A stretch of 64,000 nt of DNA, taken from the NCBI GenBank assembly GCA_963761035.1, contig CAVXFH010000002.1, positions 2,480,001 through 2,544,000 of the forward strand, written 5' to 3'. A program made the position numbers and the translations under genes. How positions within the stretch are numbered: the first letter of the stretch is position 1; each line of letters starts with the position of its first letter. This DNA is from JARRQJ01 sp963761035 (lineage in GTDB: Bacteria > Pseudomonadota > Gammaproteobacteria > DRLM01). Shown piece after piece: positions 15,742-23,920 of the stretch. The notes below the pieces were generated by a model that saw nothing but the letters and a program-made list of their open reading frames with translations, was not told where the DNA came from and did not search any database.

Positions 15742-16806
15742 ATGAGTGATGCCCAAAGGGGGTTGTGGCTGGCCGGCGCGGTCGCGGCGGTGTTACTGCT
15801 CTATCTGCTTGCGCCGGTTTTGACGCCGTTTTTGATCGGGGCCGGTTTGGCCTATCTGGGCGATCCCCTGGCGGACTGGTTAGAGTCGCGCCGTTTGTCC
15901 CGGACTCTGGCGGTGGCGGTGGTGTTCTGCATTATGCTGCTGATAGCGGTGACCGCCGCGGCGGTGCTATTGCCCATGCTGCAGCACCAGCTGGCGGTAT
16001 ATGCCGCGAAACTTCCCGCCTATCTTGATTGGCTGCAGCATCGCGCCCTGCCTTGGGTTCAAGCGCGGCTAGGCGTGGGCGAGACGGCGCTGGACATGGA
16101 AAATGTCAGGCAGGCCGTGATTGCCCATTGGCGGCAGCTGGGGGGATTCAGCGCGCAGTTCGCGGCGGCAATCACCCATTCGTGGGTAACGATGCTGAGT
16201 TGGTTGGCCAATCTGGTGCTGGTTCCCTTGGTGACGTTCTATCTGCTGCGCGATTGGGACAAGCTTATGCGGCGTATCGGTGAATTGTTGCCGCGCCGCG
16301 TTGCGCCGGCGGTGGTGGATATTGCCAAGGATTGCGATAGGGTGCTGGGACATTTTCTGCGCGGGCAGTTAAGCGTGATGGCGGCCTTAGCCGCGGTGTA
16401 TACCTTGGGGTTGTGGTGGGCGGGTATTGAAGTGGCGCTATTGATCGGCTTGTTCGCCGGCATGGTGAGCTTCGTGCCCTATCTGGGATTTATCCTCGGC
16501 GTCTTGGTGGCCGGCATCGCGGCACTGATGCAATACCAAGACGCCTCCCATGTAGTGCAGGTGTTTCTGGTATTCGGGGTCGGGCAATTGCTGGAGAGCT
16601 TCGTATTTACGCCCTATTTATTGGGAAACCGCATCGGCTTGCATCCCCTGGGGGTGATTTTCGCTATCATGTCGGGCGGTCAGCTGTTTGGTTTTGTCGG
16701 GGTTTTGCTGGCCTTGCCGGCGGCGGCGGTGAGCGGTGTATTGCTGCGCCATGCCCACGAGCGTTACATGAAGAGCCGGCTCTATGCCGGCGAACAGGAT
16801 TCATGA
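15742..16806 (+). CDS. AI-2E family transporter (PerM-like permease)
   Basis: A 354-aa inner-membrane protein with helices at about residues 10-30, 55-80 and a C-terminal group from about 150 onwards, the usual AI-2E exporter/PerM layout. PLVTFYLLRDWDKLMRRI, GMVSFVPYLGFILGV and FGFVGVLLALPAAAVSGVL are family blocks. Substrate is not known; the AI-2E name comes from E. coli TqsA and need not apply. The gene overlaps hda by 4 bp, an association seen in many gammaproteobacteria. Confidence 0.88.
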   Translation: MSDAQRGLWLAGAVAAVLLLYLLAPVLTPFLIGAGLAYLGDPLADWLESRRLSRTLAVAVVFCIMLLIAVTAAAVLLPMLQHQLAVYAAKLPAYLDWLQHRALPWVQARLGVGETALDMENVRQAVIAHWRQLGGFSAQFAAAITHSWVTMLSWLANLVLVPLVTFYLLRDWDKLMRRIGELLPRRVAPAVVDIAKDCDRVLGHFLRGQLSVMAALAAVYTLGLWWAGIEVALLIGLFAGMVSFVPYLGFILGVLVAGIAALMQYQDASHVVQVFLVFGVGQLLESFVFTPYLLGNRIGLHPLGVIFAIMSGGQLFGFVGVLLALPAAAVSGVLLRHAHERYMKSRLYAGEQDS

Positions 16807-17555
16807 TGGTCTTGCCGAAGGTGGGTACCGCGCCGCTTTTTACGCAACTGCCGTTGGGTATGCGCCTGCGCGAGGGGGCGACCTTCGCCAATTTTTATCC
16901 CGGCGTTAATCGCGATACGGTTCGCCTATTGCAAGACGAGATCTCAGCGGAACGCGAATGTGTCATTTATTTATGGGGTAGCCGCGGCACGGGAAAGACC
17001 CATTTGCTGCAGGCGCTTTGCCATCTCATCGCTACCCGGGGATATCCGACTGCCTATTTGCCCTTGCGGGAGGCCGCGCACTTTTCGCCCGAGATTTTGG
17101 AGGGGTTGGAGCATCTGGCCTTGGTGGTCGTGGATGACATGGATGCGGTGGCCCGCGATGCGGCGTGGGAGGCGGCGCTGTTTCATCTCTACAACCGGGT
17201 TCGCGAGAAATCCGGCCGCTTGATGATGGCGGGATTGCACAGTCCCGCTGCCTTGGACGTATCCTTGCCGGACCTGCGTTCGCGCCTGGCCGGTAGCTTG
17301 GTATTACAGTTGCGCTCGCTGGATGATAAAGAGAAGGCGGAAGTCATGCGGCTGCAAGCCCGTCAGCGCGGCATGGAAATGCCGGAGGAAGTGGCCGCCT
17401 ATCTATTACGCCGCTGCCCTCGCGACTTCACGGCATTATTTGCCCTGCTGGAGGTCTTGGATCTGGCGTCGCTGGCCGCGCAACGCAAATTGACAATACC
17501 CTTCGTGAAAGAAGTATTGCAGCGCATGGGCGGGAGCCGGGTAAAGGAGTCTTAG
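16803..17555 (+). CDS. hda: DnaA regulatory inactivator Hda
   Basis: A 250-aa DnaA-like AAA+ protein. It has the short N-terminal clamp-binding motif (FTQLPLGMRLREGATF) and a Walker A GSRGTGKTHLL. VVVDDMDAVA fills the Walker B site. It lacks the DnaA DNA-binding domain IV, as Hda should. With the beta clamp it stimulates ATP hydrolysis by DnaA after initiation. It overlaps the permease gene upstream and its end overlaps the convergent flavoprotein gene by 4 bp. Confidence 0.93.
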   Translation: MMVLPKVGTAPLFTQLPLGMRLREGATFANFYPGVNRDTVRLLQDEISAERECVIYLWGSRGTGKTHLLQALCHLIATRGYPTAYLPLREAAHFSPEILEGLEHLALVVVDDMDAVARDAAWEAALFHLYNRVREKSGRLMMAGLHSPAALDVSLPDLRSRLAGSLVLQLRSLDDKEKAEVMRLQARQRGMEMPEEVAAYLLRRCPRDFTALFALLEVLDLASLAAQRKLTIPFVKEVLQRMGGSRVKES

Positions 17556-18160
17556 CGGGGTTCCCGTCCGAATGACAGCGCTCGCGCGGTCTCCGCCAGC
17601 CGTTTGCCCAGGGCGCGGCACAACCGTTTTTCTTCTTCGCTCAAGGGTGAATCGTTGTCGGCACCGGCCCAATGGCTGGCGCCATAGGGCGAGCCGCCGC
17701 TGGCGGTGGTGAGCAGATCGATTTCGGTGTAGGGCAGGCCCGTGATCAACATACCGTGATGCAATAGCGGCAGCATCATGGACAGCAAAGTGCTTTCCTG
17801 GCCGCCGTGTATGGAGGACGTGGAAGTGAACACCGCCGCCGGTTTTCCGGCCAATCCTCCCGAAAGCCACAGGCTGCTGGTGCCATCGAGAAAATATTTG
17901 AGGGGTGCGGCCATATTGCCGAAGCGGGTGGGACTGCCCAAGGCCAACCCGGCACATTGCCGCAGATCGTCCACATCGGCGTAGGGCGGGCCTTCGCCGG
18001 GAATGCTGTCCGCCGTTGTCTCGCACACCGTGGACACCGCCGGCACCGTGCGCAGTCGCGCCTGCATTCCGGGGATTTGCTCCACGCCCCGCGCCAGCAG
18101 TTGCGCCATGGCGGCAACGCTGCCGTTGCGGCTGTAATAGAGGATGAGGATTTCCGCCAT
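17552..18160 (-). CDS. wrbA: NAD(P)H:quinone oxidoreductase, WrbA/flavodoxin family
   Basis: A 202-aa FMN-binding flavodoxin-fold protein. The phosphate loop is YYSRNGSVAAMAQ, and the family block SPTRFGNMAAPLKYFLDGTS and the TSSIHGGQESTLLSMM segment with its following His match WrbA-type quinone reductases, which reduce quinones by two electrons. Length is normal for the family. It is convergent with hda. The WrbA assignment is by motif; related NQO-like enzymes share them. Confidence 0.82.
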   Translation of the reverse strand: MAEILILYYSRNGSVAAMAQLLARGVEQIPGMQARLRTVPAVSTVCETTADSIPGEGPPYADVDDLRQCAGLALGSPTRFGNMAAPLKYFLDGTSSLWLSGGLAGKPAAVFTSTSSIHGGQESTLLSMMLPLLHHGMLITGLPYTEIDLLTTASGGSPYGASHWAGADNDSPLSEEEKRLCRALGKRLAETARALSFGREPR

Positions 18161-18304
18161 GTATATCCTTCTGGGGATTATTAATTGGTATGCTTAGGAC
18201 TGATTTCTTGGTAGCTTATAGCCTGTTTACTGGCGTGTTCAACAATAAATTTTAGCTAGAGTACAATGAACATTCATTCCAGTGAATTGGAGTTCCCAGA
18301 GCGC

Positions 18305-19291
18305 ATGACGATGACAAAGTATAGCTTGCTTAGGGGCCTGGTTATCACATCGATTGCGGGGACCATGGCCGGGTGCGCGACGGCGCCCACGCAGGAGATG
18401 AGCGATGCCCGTCAGGCGGTACAGGCGGCGCGCGAGGCGGGGGCGCCGGCCCATACCCCGGTTGTCATGGATAACGCCGAGCAGGATCTATCCCAAGCCG
18501 AGCACAAATTATCTGTTCGTGACTATAAGGATGCCCGTAATAATGCAATGGCCGCCAGACAAGAGGCGGTAAAGGCGCGCAATATGGCCTTAGCCATCGC
18601 GCAGGCGGAAGCGGCGATCAGCGAGGCCCAGGAATTGGGGGCTTTGACGCAAGTGACGCGCGATTGGATGACGAAGGCCAAGGCGGCATCCTCCGCAGGC
18701 GACGAGGAGGAGGTCACGCGCGCGACACAGCGGGCGAAGCAGGAGGCGCAAGACGATATCAGGCGCTACCGGGACGAGAAACAACGCGCCGAGCTGGAGG
18801 ATAAACAGCGTGCCGAGCTGGAAAACCAGGAGTGGCTGCGCAAGGTAACGCCAATATTGGACCAAGTACGGGAAGCGGCGGTACGCCTCACCAGTGAACA
18901 GCAGGAGGTTTTGCGCCGCGGAGAAGAGGCATATCGGCAACATGAAGGTCGTCAAGCCTATGATCTCGTCCGCGCGGTGTTAACGGCGGTGCTCGCCTTG
19001 CCGCCCTTGCCGCGTATCCTCCAGTATCAAGTTGAGCAAGGTGACAATCTGTGGAGTATCGCCGCGAAGCGCTCGGTATACGGCAATCCCTTGTGGTGGC
19101 CGCTCATTCTTCGCAGCAATCGAGCTCAAATACCCGATGCGGATACAATCGATCCCGGCCAACTGCTCAATATCGAACTGGATCCCGATAAGGCTTTAGT
19201 GGATATGGCGGTTCGACACGCGCAACGCCGCGAAGGGACAGAAGATCAGATGAAGGAACTGGACAGGCAATTCCTTCGCGATGCCAAATAG
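18305..19291 (+). CDS. LysM-domain lipoprotein with DUF4398-like coiled coil
   Basis: A 328-aa protein starting MTMTKYSLLRGLVI with a lipobox (MAGC) about 23 residues in. The N-terminal half is Ala/Glu/Gln-rich alpha-helical (DUF4398-like: YKDARNNAMAARQEAVKA), followed by a charged coiled coil with a duplicated KQRAELE unit. A LysM-like peptidoglycan-binding domain (YQVEQGDNLWSIAAK) lies near residues 237-290. It is probably an outer-membrane lipoprotein that contacts the cell wall. I prefer the ATG at 18305 (or 18311) over one 39 bp upstream because it gives a compact signal peptide. Confidence 0.8.
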   Translation: MTMTKYSLLRGLVITSIAGTMAGCATAPTQEMSDARQAVQAAREAGAPAHTPVVMDNAEQDLSQAEHKLSVRDYKDARNNAMAARQEAVKARNMALAIAQAEAAISEAQELGALTQVTRDWMTKAKAASSAGDEEEVTRATQRAKQEAQDDIRRYRDEKQRAELEDKQRAELENQEWLRKVTPILDQVREAAVRLTSEQQEVLRRGEEAYRQHEGRQAYDLVRAVLTAVLALPPLPRILQYQVEQGDNLWSIAAKRSVYGNPLWWPLILRSNRAQIPDADTIDPGQLLNIELDPDKALVDMAVRHAQRREGTEDQMKELDRQFLRDAK

Positions 19292-19383
19292 CATGTTTCA
19301 ATGATTTTAGATTCGCTTCCGCCGCCGGGGTAGCGGGCGGGATTAGACAATCCGCGACGTTCCGGGAAATTCGACGCGCGATG

Positions 19384-20775
19384 CTAAATAACGCCGTCGC
19401 GCGCCGCCTTCAGCACCAAATTATCGAATTCTTCCCCAGTCATCAAACCGCGCGCCGCTACGATGTCGCGGACCGGCCTGCGGGTGTTTTCCGATTCCTT
19501 GGCTATAGCCGCCGCCGCCGCGTAACCGATACGGGTATTGAGCAAGGTGGCGAGCCCCACGCTGGCGTGCAGGAATTCCTCGCAGCGCGCGCGGTCCACT
19601 TTGAGGCCTTTGAGGTTGCGCTCGGTGGCGGCGGTGACGGCATTGCTCAACCACTCCATGGCGTCGAACAAGGCGGAACCCAGGGCCGGCATCATGACGT
19701 TCAACTCCAATTGTCCCGCCTGAGTCATGGCGGCGACGGCGGCGTCCTGCCCCAGGACTTGATAGCAGACCTGATTAAGCATCTCGAACATCACGGGATT
19801 GACTTTGCCCGGCATGATGCTGGAGCCCGGTTGCACCGGCGGCAACATTATTTCGCCGAGACCGGTGCGCGGGCCCGAGGCCAGCAGGCGCATGTCGTTG
19901 CCGATGCGGGTCAGCTCCAAGGCGAGGTCGCGGATCGCCGAAGAAATCTGCTGGATATCGGCCATGGATTGCATCTGCGCCGCGAGATCGGCGGCGGGTC
20001 GGATGGGGTCGCCGGTGAGTCGCGCCAGCTCCTGCGCCGCCAGGGCGGCATAATTGGGAGCGGTGTTGAGGCCGGTGCCGGCGGCGCTGCCGCCCAAGCC
20101 GATTTCACAGAGCGGATCGCGTGCGGCAAGTAAGCGTTTTGCACACCGTCGCAGCGTCCAGGCATAGGCGTTGAACTCGCGCCCCAGCGTCGTGGGGACC
20201 GCGTCCTGCAAATGGGTGCGGCTGCTCTTGACGGTGTTTTCTTCCTGTTTACCGAGGCGGGCATATTCCGTAGCCATGGAATCCACCGCCGCGATCAGGC
20301 GCGGCAATTTGGCTAATGCACTGAGACGGATGGCGGTGGGGATGGTGTCGTTGGTGCTTTGCCCCATGTTGACGTGATCGTTGGGGTTCACCGGCTTATA
20401 GACGCCGCGTTCACCGCCAAGCGCCACGTTGGCGAGATTGGCGAGCACTTCGTTGCTGTTCATGTTGTGGCTGGTGCCGGCCCCGGCCTGGAAGCGGTCT
20501 ACTACGAATTGATCGAGAAATTCCCCGGCAAGGATGCGGTCGCAGGCCGTGACGATGGCATTACTTATCTTATCTTCCAACGCCCCTGCCTGGCGGTTGG
20601 CGACGGCCGCCGCGCGTTTGATGCGCACATGGGTCATGACGAAATCCCGATCGGGACGACGGCCGCTGATGGGAAAATTGGCCACCGCCCGCGCCGTTTG
20701 AATGCCATACCAGGCCTCGGCGGGGACCGGGTATTCACCCAGGCTGTCTTTTTCAATTCGGGTGGTCGCTGCCAT
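19384..20775 (-). CDS. aspA: Aspartase/fumarase superfamily lyase, probably aspartate ammonia-lyase
   Basis: A 463-aa class II fumarase/aspartase family enzyme. The signature loop GSSIMPGKVNP with its catalytic Ser is intact, as are SRTHLQDAVPTTLG and NMNSNEVLAN. I lean to aspartase because of RIEKDSLGEYPVPAEAWYG, FQAGAGTSHNMN (aspartases have GAGTS, FumC usually GSGTQ) and NPNDHVNMGQSTND. It catalyses reversible elimination of ammonia from aspartate to fumarate, or of water from malate if it is a fumarase. Sequence alone does not decide fully. Confidence 0.75.
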   Translation of the reverse strand: MAATTRIEKDSLGEYPVPAEAWYGIQTARAVANFPISGRRPDRDFVMTHVRIKRAAAVANRQAGALEDKISNAIVTACDRILAGEFLDQFVVDRFQAGAGTSHNMNSNEVLANLANVALGGERGVYKPVNPNDHVNMGQSTNDTIPTAIRLSALAKLPRLIAAVDSMATEYARLGKQEENTVKSSRTHLQDAVPTTLGREFNAYAWTLRRCAKRLLAARDPLCEIGLGGSAAGTGLNTAPNYAALAAQELARLTGDPIRPAADLAAQMQSMADIQQISSAIRDLALELTRIGNDMRLLASGPRTGLGEIMLPPVQPGSSIMPGKVNPVMFEMLNQVCYQVLGQDAAVAAMTQAGQLELNVMMPALGSALFDAMEWLSNAVTAATERNLKGLKVDRARCEEFLHASVGLATLLNTRIGYAAAAAIAKESENTRRPVRDIVAARGLMTGEEFDNLVLKAARDGVI

Positions 20776-20876
20776 GATGTCTTCGCCTTTCGGGATGTTA
20801 TTGCTATGGTGTAACTGCTTTAATTGAATAGTGCGTTATTGTAGCGTATCGGTAGTGACTGGAACGAGGTCGCGTT

Positions 20877-21158
20877 GTGAGCCGCAACGGAATGGAATGC
20901 AGGCGCTGTACGGTATCCGGACAGGTACAGGGGGTGTTTTACCGCGCCTCTGCGCAGCGCAAGGCGCGGGAGCTGGGGTTGACGGGTTATGCACGTAATT
21001 TGCCGGACGGGCGGGTTGAGGTCTTGATGTGCGGCGAACCGCTGCTCGTTGCCGCATTGTGCGCATGGTTAGGGCAAGGGCCTCCACGGGCCAGGGTTGC
21101 CGCGGTGGAGTGGGAGAAGGTGGAAATCGCGGCCCCCGGTGAATTTACCGTTAAATAG
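20877..21158 (+). CDS. acyP: Acylphosphatase
   Basis: A 93-aa small cytoplasmic hydrolase of carboxyl-phosphate bonds. The phosphate-binding loop GQVQGVFYRASAQRKA with its catalytic Arg and the catalytic Asn in GYARNLPDGRVEV are both present. The best start is the GTG at 20877, with GAGG 9 bp upstream; an ATG at 20892 would remove five residues. It is divergent from the aspartase-like gene and convergent with proS (12-bp gap). Confidence 0.93.
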   Translation: MSRNGMECRRCTVSGQVQGVFYRASAQRKARELGLTGYARNLPDGRVEVLMCGEPLLVAALCAWLGQGPPRARVAAVEWEKVEIAAPGEFTVK

Positions 21159-21170
21159 CCGCGTCTAAGG

Positions 21171-22877
21171 TCAAGCCGCAAAGATAGCGCGAAGAAAGGG
21201 TACTACATCGTCGAGCGCGATAGCCCGCGGTTCTTTGTCGCGCCGTCCCTTGTATTCCACTTCGCCCCTGTCCAGGCCCCGTTCGCCCAAAACCAGACGA
21301 TGGGGGATGCCGATAAGATCCATGTCGGCGAACATCACGCCGGCGCGTTCTTTGCGATCGTCGAACAATACATCGATGCCGGCCTTGAACAGGCTTTGAT
21401 AAAGCTGGTCGGCCGCGGCGCTCAGGCGCTCGGATTTGTGCATATTCATGGGGATGAGCGCCACTTGAAAGGGCGCGATGGCGGCGGGCCAGACGATGCC
21501 GTTTTCGTCATGGTTCTGTTCGACGGCCGCGGCCACCACCCGCGATACGCCGATGCCGTAACAACCCATGGTCATGATCACCGCCTGGCCGGATTCATCC
21601 AGGCAGCTGGCATTCATGGCTTGGCTGTATTTTTTCCCGAGTTGAAAGATATGGCCGACTTCGATGCCGCGTTTGATGGCGAGCAACCCTTGGCCGTCGG
21701 GGCTGGGATCGCCTTCCACCACGTTGCGCAGATCGGCGACCCGGGGTTCCGACAGATCGCGCCCCCAGTTGACGCCGCTGAGATGGTATCCGTCTCGATT
21801 GGCGCCGCAAACGGCATCGGCGAGATGCGCGGCGCTGCGATCGGCGATTAGCGGAATTTTCAGGCCGACCGGTCCCAGCGAACCGGCATCGCAGCCGGCG
21901 GCTTGTCGGATTTGTTCGGGGGAGGCAAGCGCAAATGGCGAAGCCACCTCGGGTAATTTTTCCGCCTTGACGGCGTTGAGTTCGTGGTCGCCGCGCAGCA
22001 CCAGGGCCACGATGCCTTCCTTACCCTGGACCAGCAGCGTCTTCAAGCAGCGTTCGGCGGGGATTTTTAAGAAGGCGCTAACCGCGGCGATGCTGTGTTG
22101 GCCGGGCGTGGCCACCGTCGTCATGGGTTGCGTCGCCGCGGGCCGCGCGCCCGCGGGGGCGAGGGCTTCGGCCAGCTCCACGTTGGCGGCGTAATCGCTT
22201 TCCGAGGAAAAGGCGATGGCATCTTCGCCGGATTCCGCCAATACATGAAATTCATGGGAGCCGCTGCCGCCGATGTTGCCGGTGTCGGCGCGAACCGCGC
22301 GGAATTGCAGACCGAGGCGGGTGAAAATGCGGGTGTAGGTTTGATGCATCACATCATAGGTTTCCTGCAACGAAGCCTGGTCGAGATGAAAGGAGTAGGC
22401 GTCTTTCATGAGAAATTCCCGGGCGCGCATCACGCCAAAACGGGGACGGATCTCATCGCGAAACTTGGTTTGGATCTGATAAAAGTTGACGGGCAGTTGT
22501 TTGTAGGAACGAATCTCGCGGCGTATCAGGTCGGTGATGATTTCCTCGTGGGTGGGGCCGAAACAAAATTCCCGGTCATGGCGGTCGCGCAGACGCAGCA
22601 ATTCCGGCCCGTATAGTTCCCAGCGCCCCGATTCCCGCCACAGTTCGGCGGGTTGTATGGCGGGCATCAATATCTCTTGAGCGCCGGCGGCGTTCATCTC
22701 ATCGCGCACGATCTTCTCCACCTTGCGCAGCGTGCGCAGACCCAGCGGCAGCCAGGTGTAGAGCCCCGCGGCGAGTTTGCGGATCATTCCCGCGCGCAAC
22801 ATCAATTTATGACTGATGACCTCTGCGTCGGCGGGGGTCTCTTTGACAGTGGCCAATAGTAGCTGGGTAGTGCGCAT
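21171..22877 (-). CDS. proS: Prolyl-tRNA synthetase
   Basis: A 568-aa class II synthetase of the bacterial type, with an inserted YbaK-like editing domain (about residues 225-385, containing GDHELNAVKAEKLPEV). MRTTQLLLATVKETPADAEV at the start and FRDEIRPRFGVMRAREFLMKD (motif 2 region) match E. coli ProS very closely. GCYGIGVSRVVAA is motif 3. The editing domain hydrolyses mischarged Ala-tRNA(Pro). Confidence 0.97.
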   Translation of the reverse strand: MRTTQLLLATVKETPADAEVISHKLMLRAGMIRKLAAGLYTWLPLGLRTLRKVEKIVRDEMNAAGAQEILMPAIQPAELWRESGRWELYGPELLRLRDRHDREFCFGPTHEEIITDLIRREIRSYKQLPVNFYQIQTKFRDEIRPRFGVMRAREFLMKDAYSFHLDQASLQETYDVMHQTYTRIFTRLGLQFRAVRADTGNIGGSGSHEFHVLAESGEDAIAFSSESDYAANVELAEALAPAGARPAATQPMTTVATPGQHSIAAVSAFLKIPAERCLKTLLVQGKEGIVALVLRGDHELNAVKAEKLPEVASPFALASPEQIRQAAGCDAGSLGPVGLKIPLIADRSAAHLADAVCGANRDGYHLSGVNWGRDLSEPRVADLRNVVEGDPSPDGQGLLAIKRGIEVGHIFQLGKKYSQAMNASCLDESGQAVIMTMGCYGIGVSRVVAAAVEQNHDENGIVWPAAIAPFQVALIPMNMHKSERLSAAADQLYQSLFKAGIDVLFDDRKERAGVMFADMDLIGIPHRLVLGERGLDRGEVEYKGRRDKEPRAIALDDVVPFLRAIFAA

Positions 22878-22959
22878 GCGGGTCTCTGCTTGAAATGCCG
22901 GAAAGTGTTGAATTCTAGCCCGAGGTGACGGTGGCGTATAGCCTTCGGGGTTTTTGATG

Positions 22960-23823
22960 TTACGCGCGCGCTTCGAGGCGCATGGAAAGATCCACAGCCC
23001 GCACGTCCTTGGTGATGGCGCCCACGGAGATGAAGTCGACGCCGGTCTCCGCGATGCGGCGGATGTTGGCGAGGGTGACGCCGCCCGAGGCTTCGAGTTT
23101 GGCGCGCCGTTGGGTGATGTCGACCGCCTCCGCCAGCTGCGTTATGGAAAAATTATCGAGCAGGATGATATCCGCCGCCGCCGCCAGAGCCTCCCGCAAT
23201 TCATCTAGGCTTTCAACTTCGACCTCCACCGTTATCCCAGCGGCGCCGCTGCGCGCCGCCGCCACGGCCCGCGCGATGGAGCCTGCGGCGAGGATATGGT
23301 TTTCCTTGATGAGGATAGCGTCGTACAGTCCCATGCGATGGTTATAACAGCCGCCGCAACGCACGGCATATTTCTGGGCGGCGCGCAGTCCCGGTAAAGT
23401 CTTGCGGGTATCCAATATCTTCGCGGACGTACCCGCCACCGCCGCGGCATAACGCCGCGCGCGGCTCGCGGTCCCCGACAGGAGTTGCAGAAAGTTGAGG
23501 GCGGTGCGTTCGCCGCTGAGCAGCGCCCGCGCCGGCCCGGACAGAGTGCAGAGCGTTTGCGCGGGCGCGGCGGCTTCGCCGTCGCCGATACGCCAGTCGA
23601 TGGCGACGCGCGGGTCAAGCGTATGGAATACCTGATCAAACCAGGCCGTGCCGCAGATGACGGCCTCTTCCCGGCTGATGACCGCGGCCCGTGCCGGAAG
23701 TGTTGCCGGGATCAGGGGCGCCGTAATGTCGCCGCTGCCGATGTCTTCCGCCAGGGCGCGGGCGACATCGCCGCGGACAACAGCCGGATCAGGAATGGCG
23801 ACAGTGCTCAAGGCGATCTCCAA
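22960..23823 (-). CDS. nadC: Nicotinate-nucleotide pyrophosphorylase (carboxylating)
   Basis: A 287-aa quinolinate phosphoribosyltransferase of NAD synthesis. DIGSGDITAPLIP, LNFLQLLSGTAS, ILDTRKTLPGLRAAQKYAV (with the substrate-binding Arg and Lys) and GGCYNHRMGLYDAILIKENH are family blocks. VEVEVESLDE and the closing VDFISVGAITKD are also present. It stands alone; nadA and nadB are not in the window. Confidence 0.97.
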   Translation of the reverse strand: MEIALSTVAIPDPAVVRGDVARALAEDIGSGDITAPLIPATLPARAAVISREEAVICGTAWFDQVFHTLDPRVAIDWRIGDGEAAAPAQTLCTLSGPARALLSGERTALNFLQLLSGTASRARRYAAAVAGTSAKILDTRKTLPGLRAAQKYAVRCGGCYNHRMGLYDAILIKENHILAAGSIARAVAAARSGAAGITVEVEVESLDELREALAAAADIILLDNFSITQLAEAVDITQRRAKLEASGGVTLANIRRIAETGVDFISVGAITKDVRAVDLSMRLEARA

Positions 23824-23920
23824 TGAGTTATGACGAGCGAAAGGGAGGCGTCAGTTTAGAAGGGCCTGCGGACAATGAAAAGTAGTATCCCGTCGTAAGG
23901 TAATCGCGGAAAAGCGGATA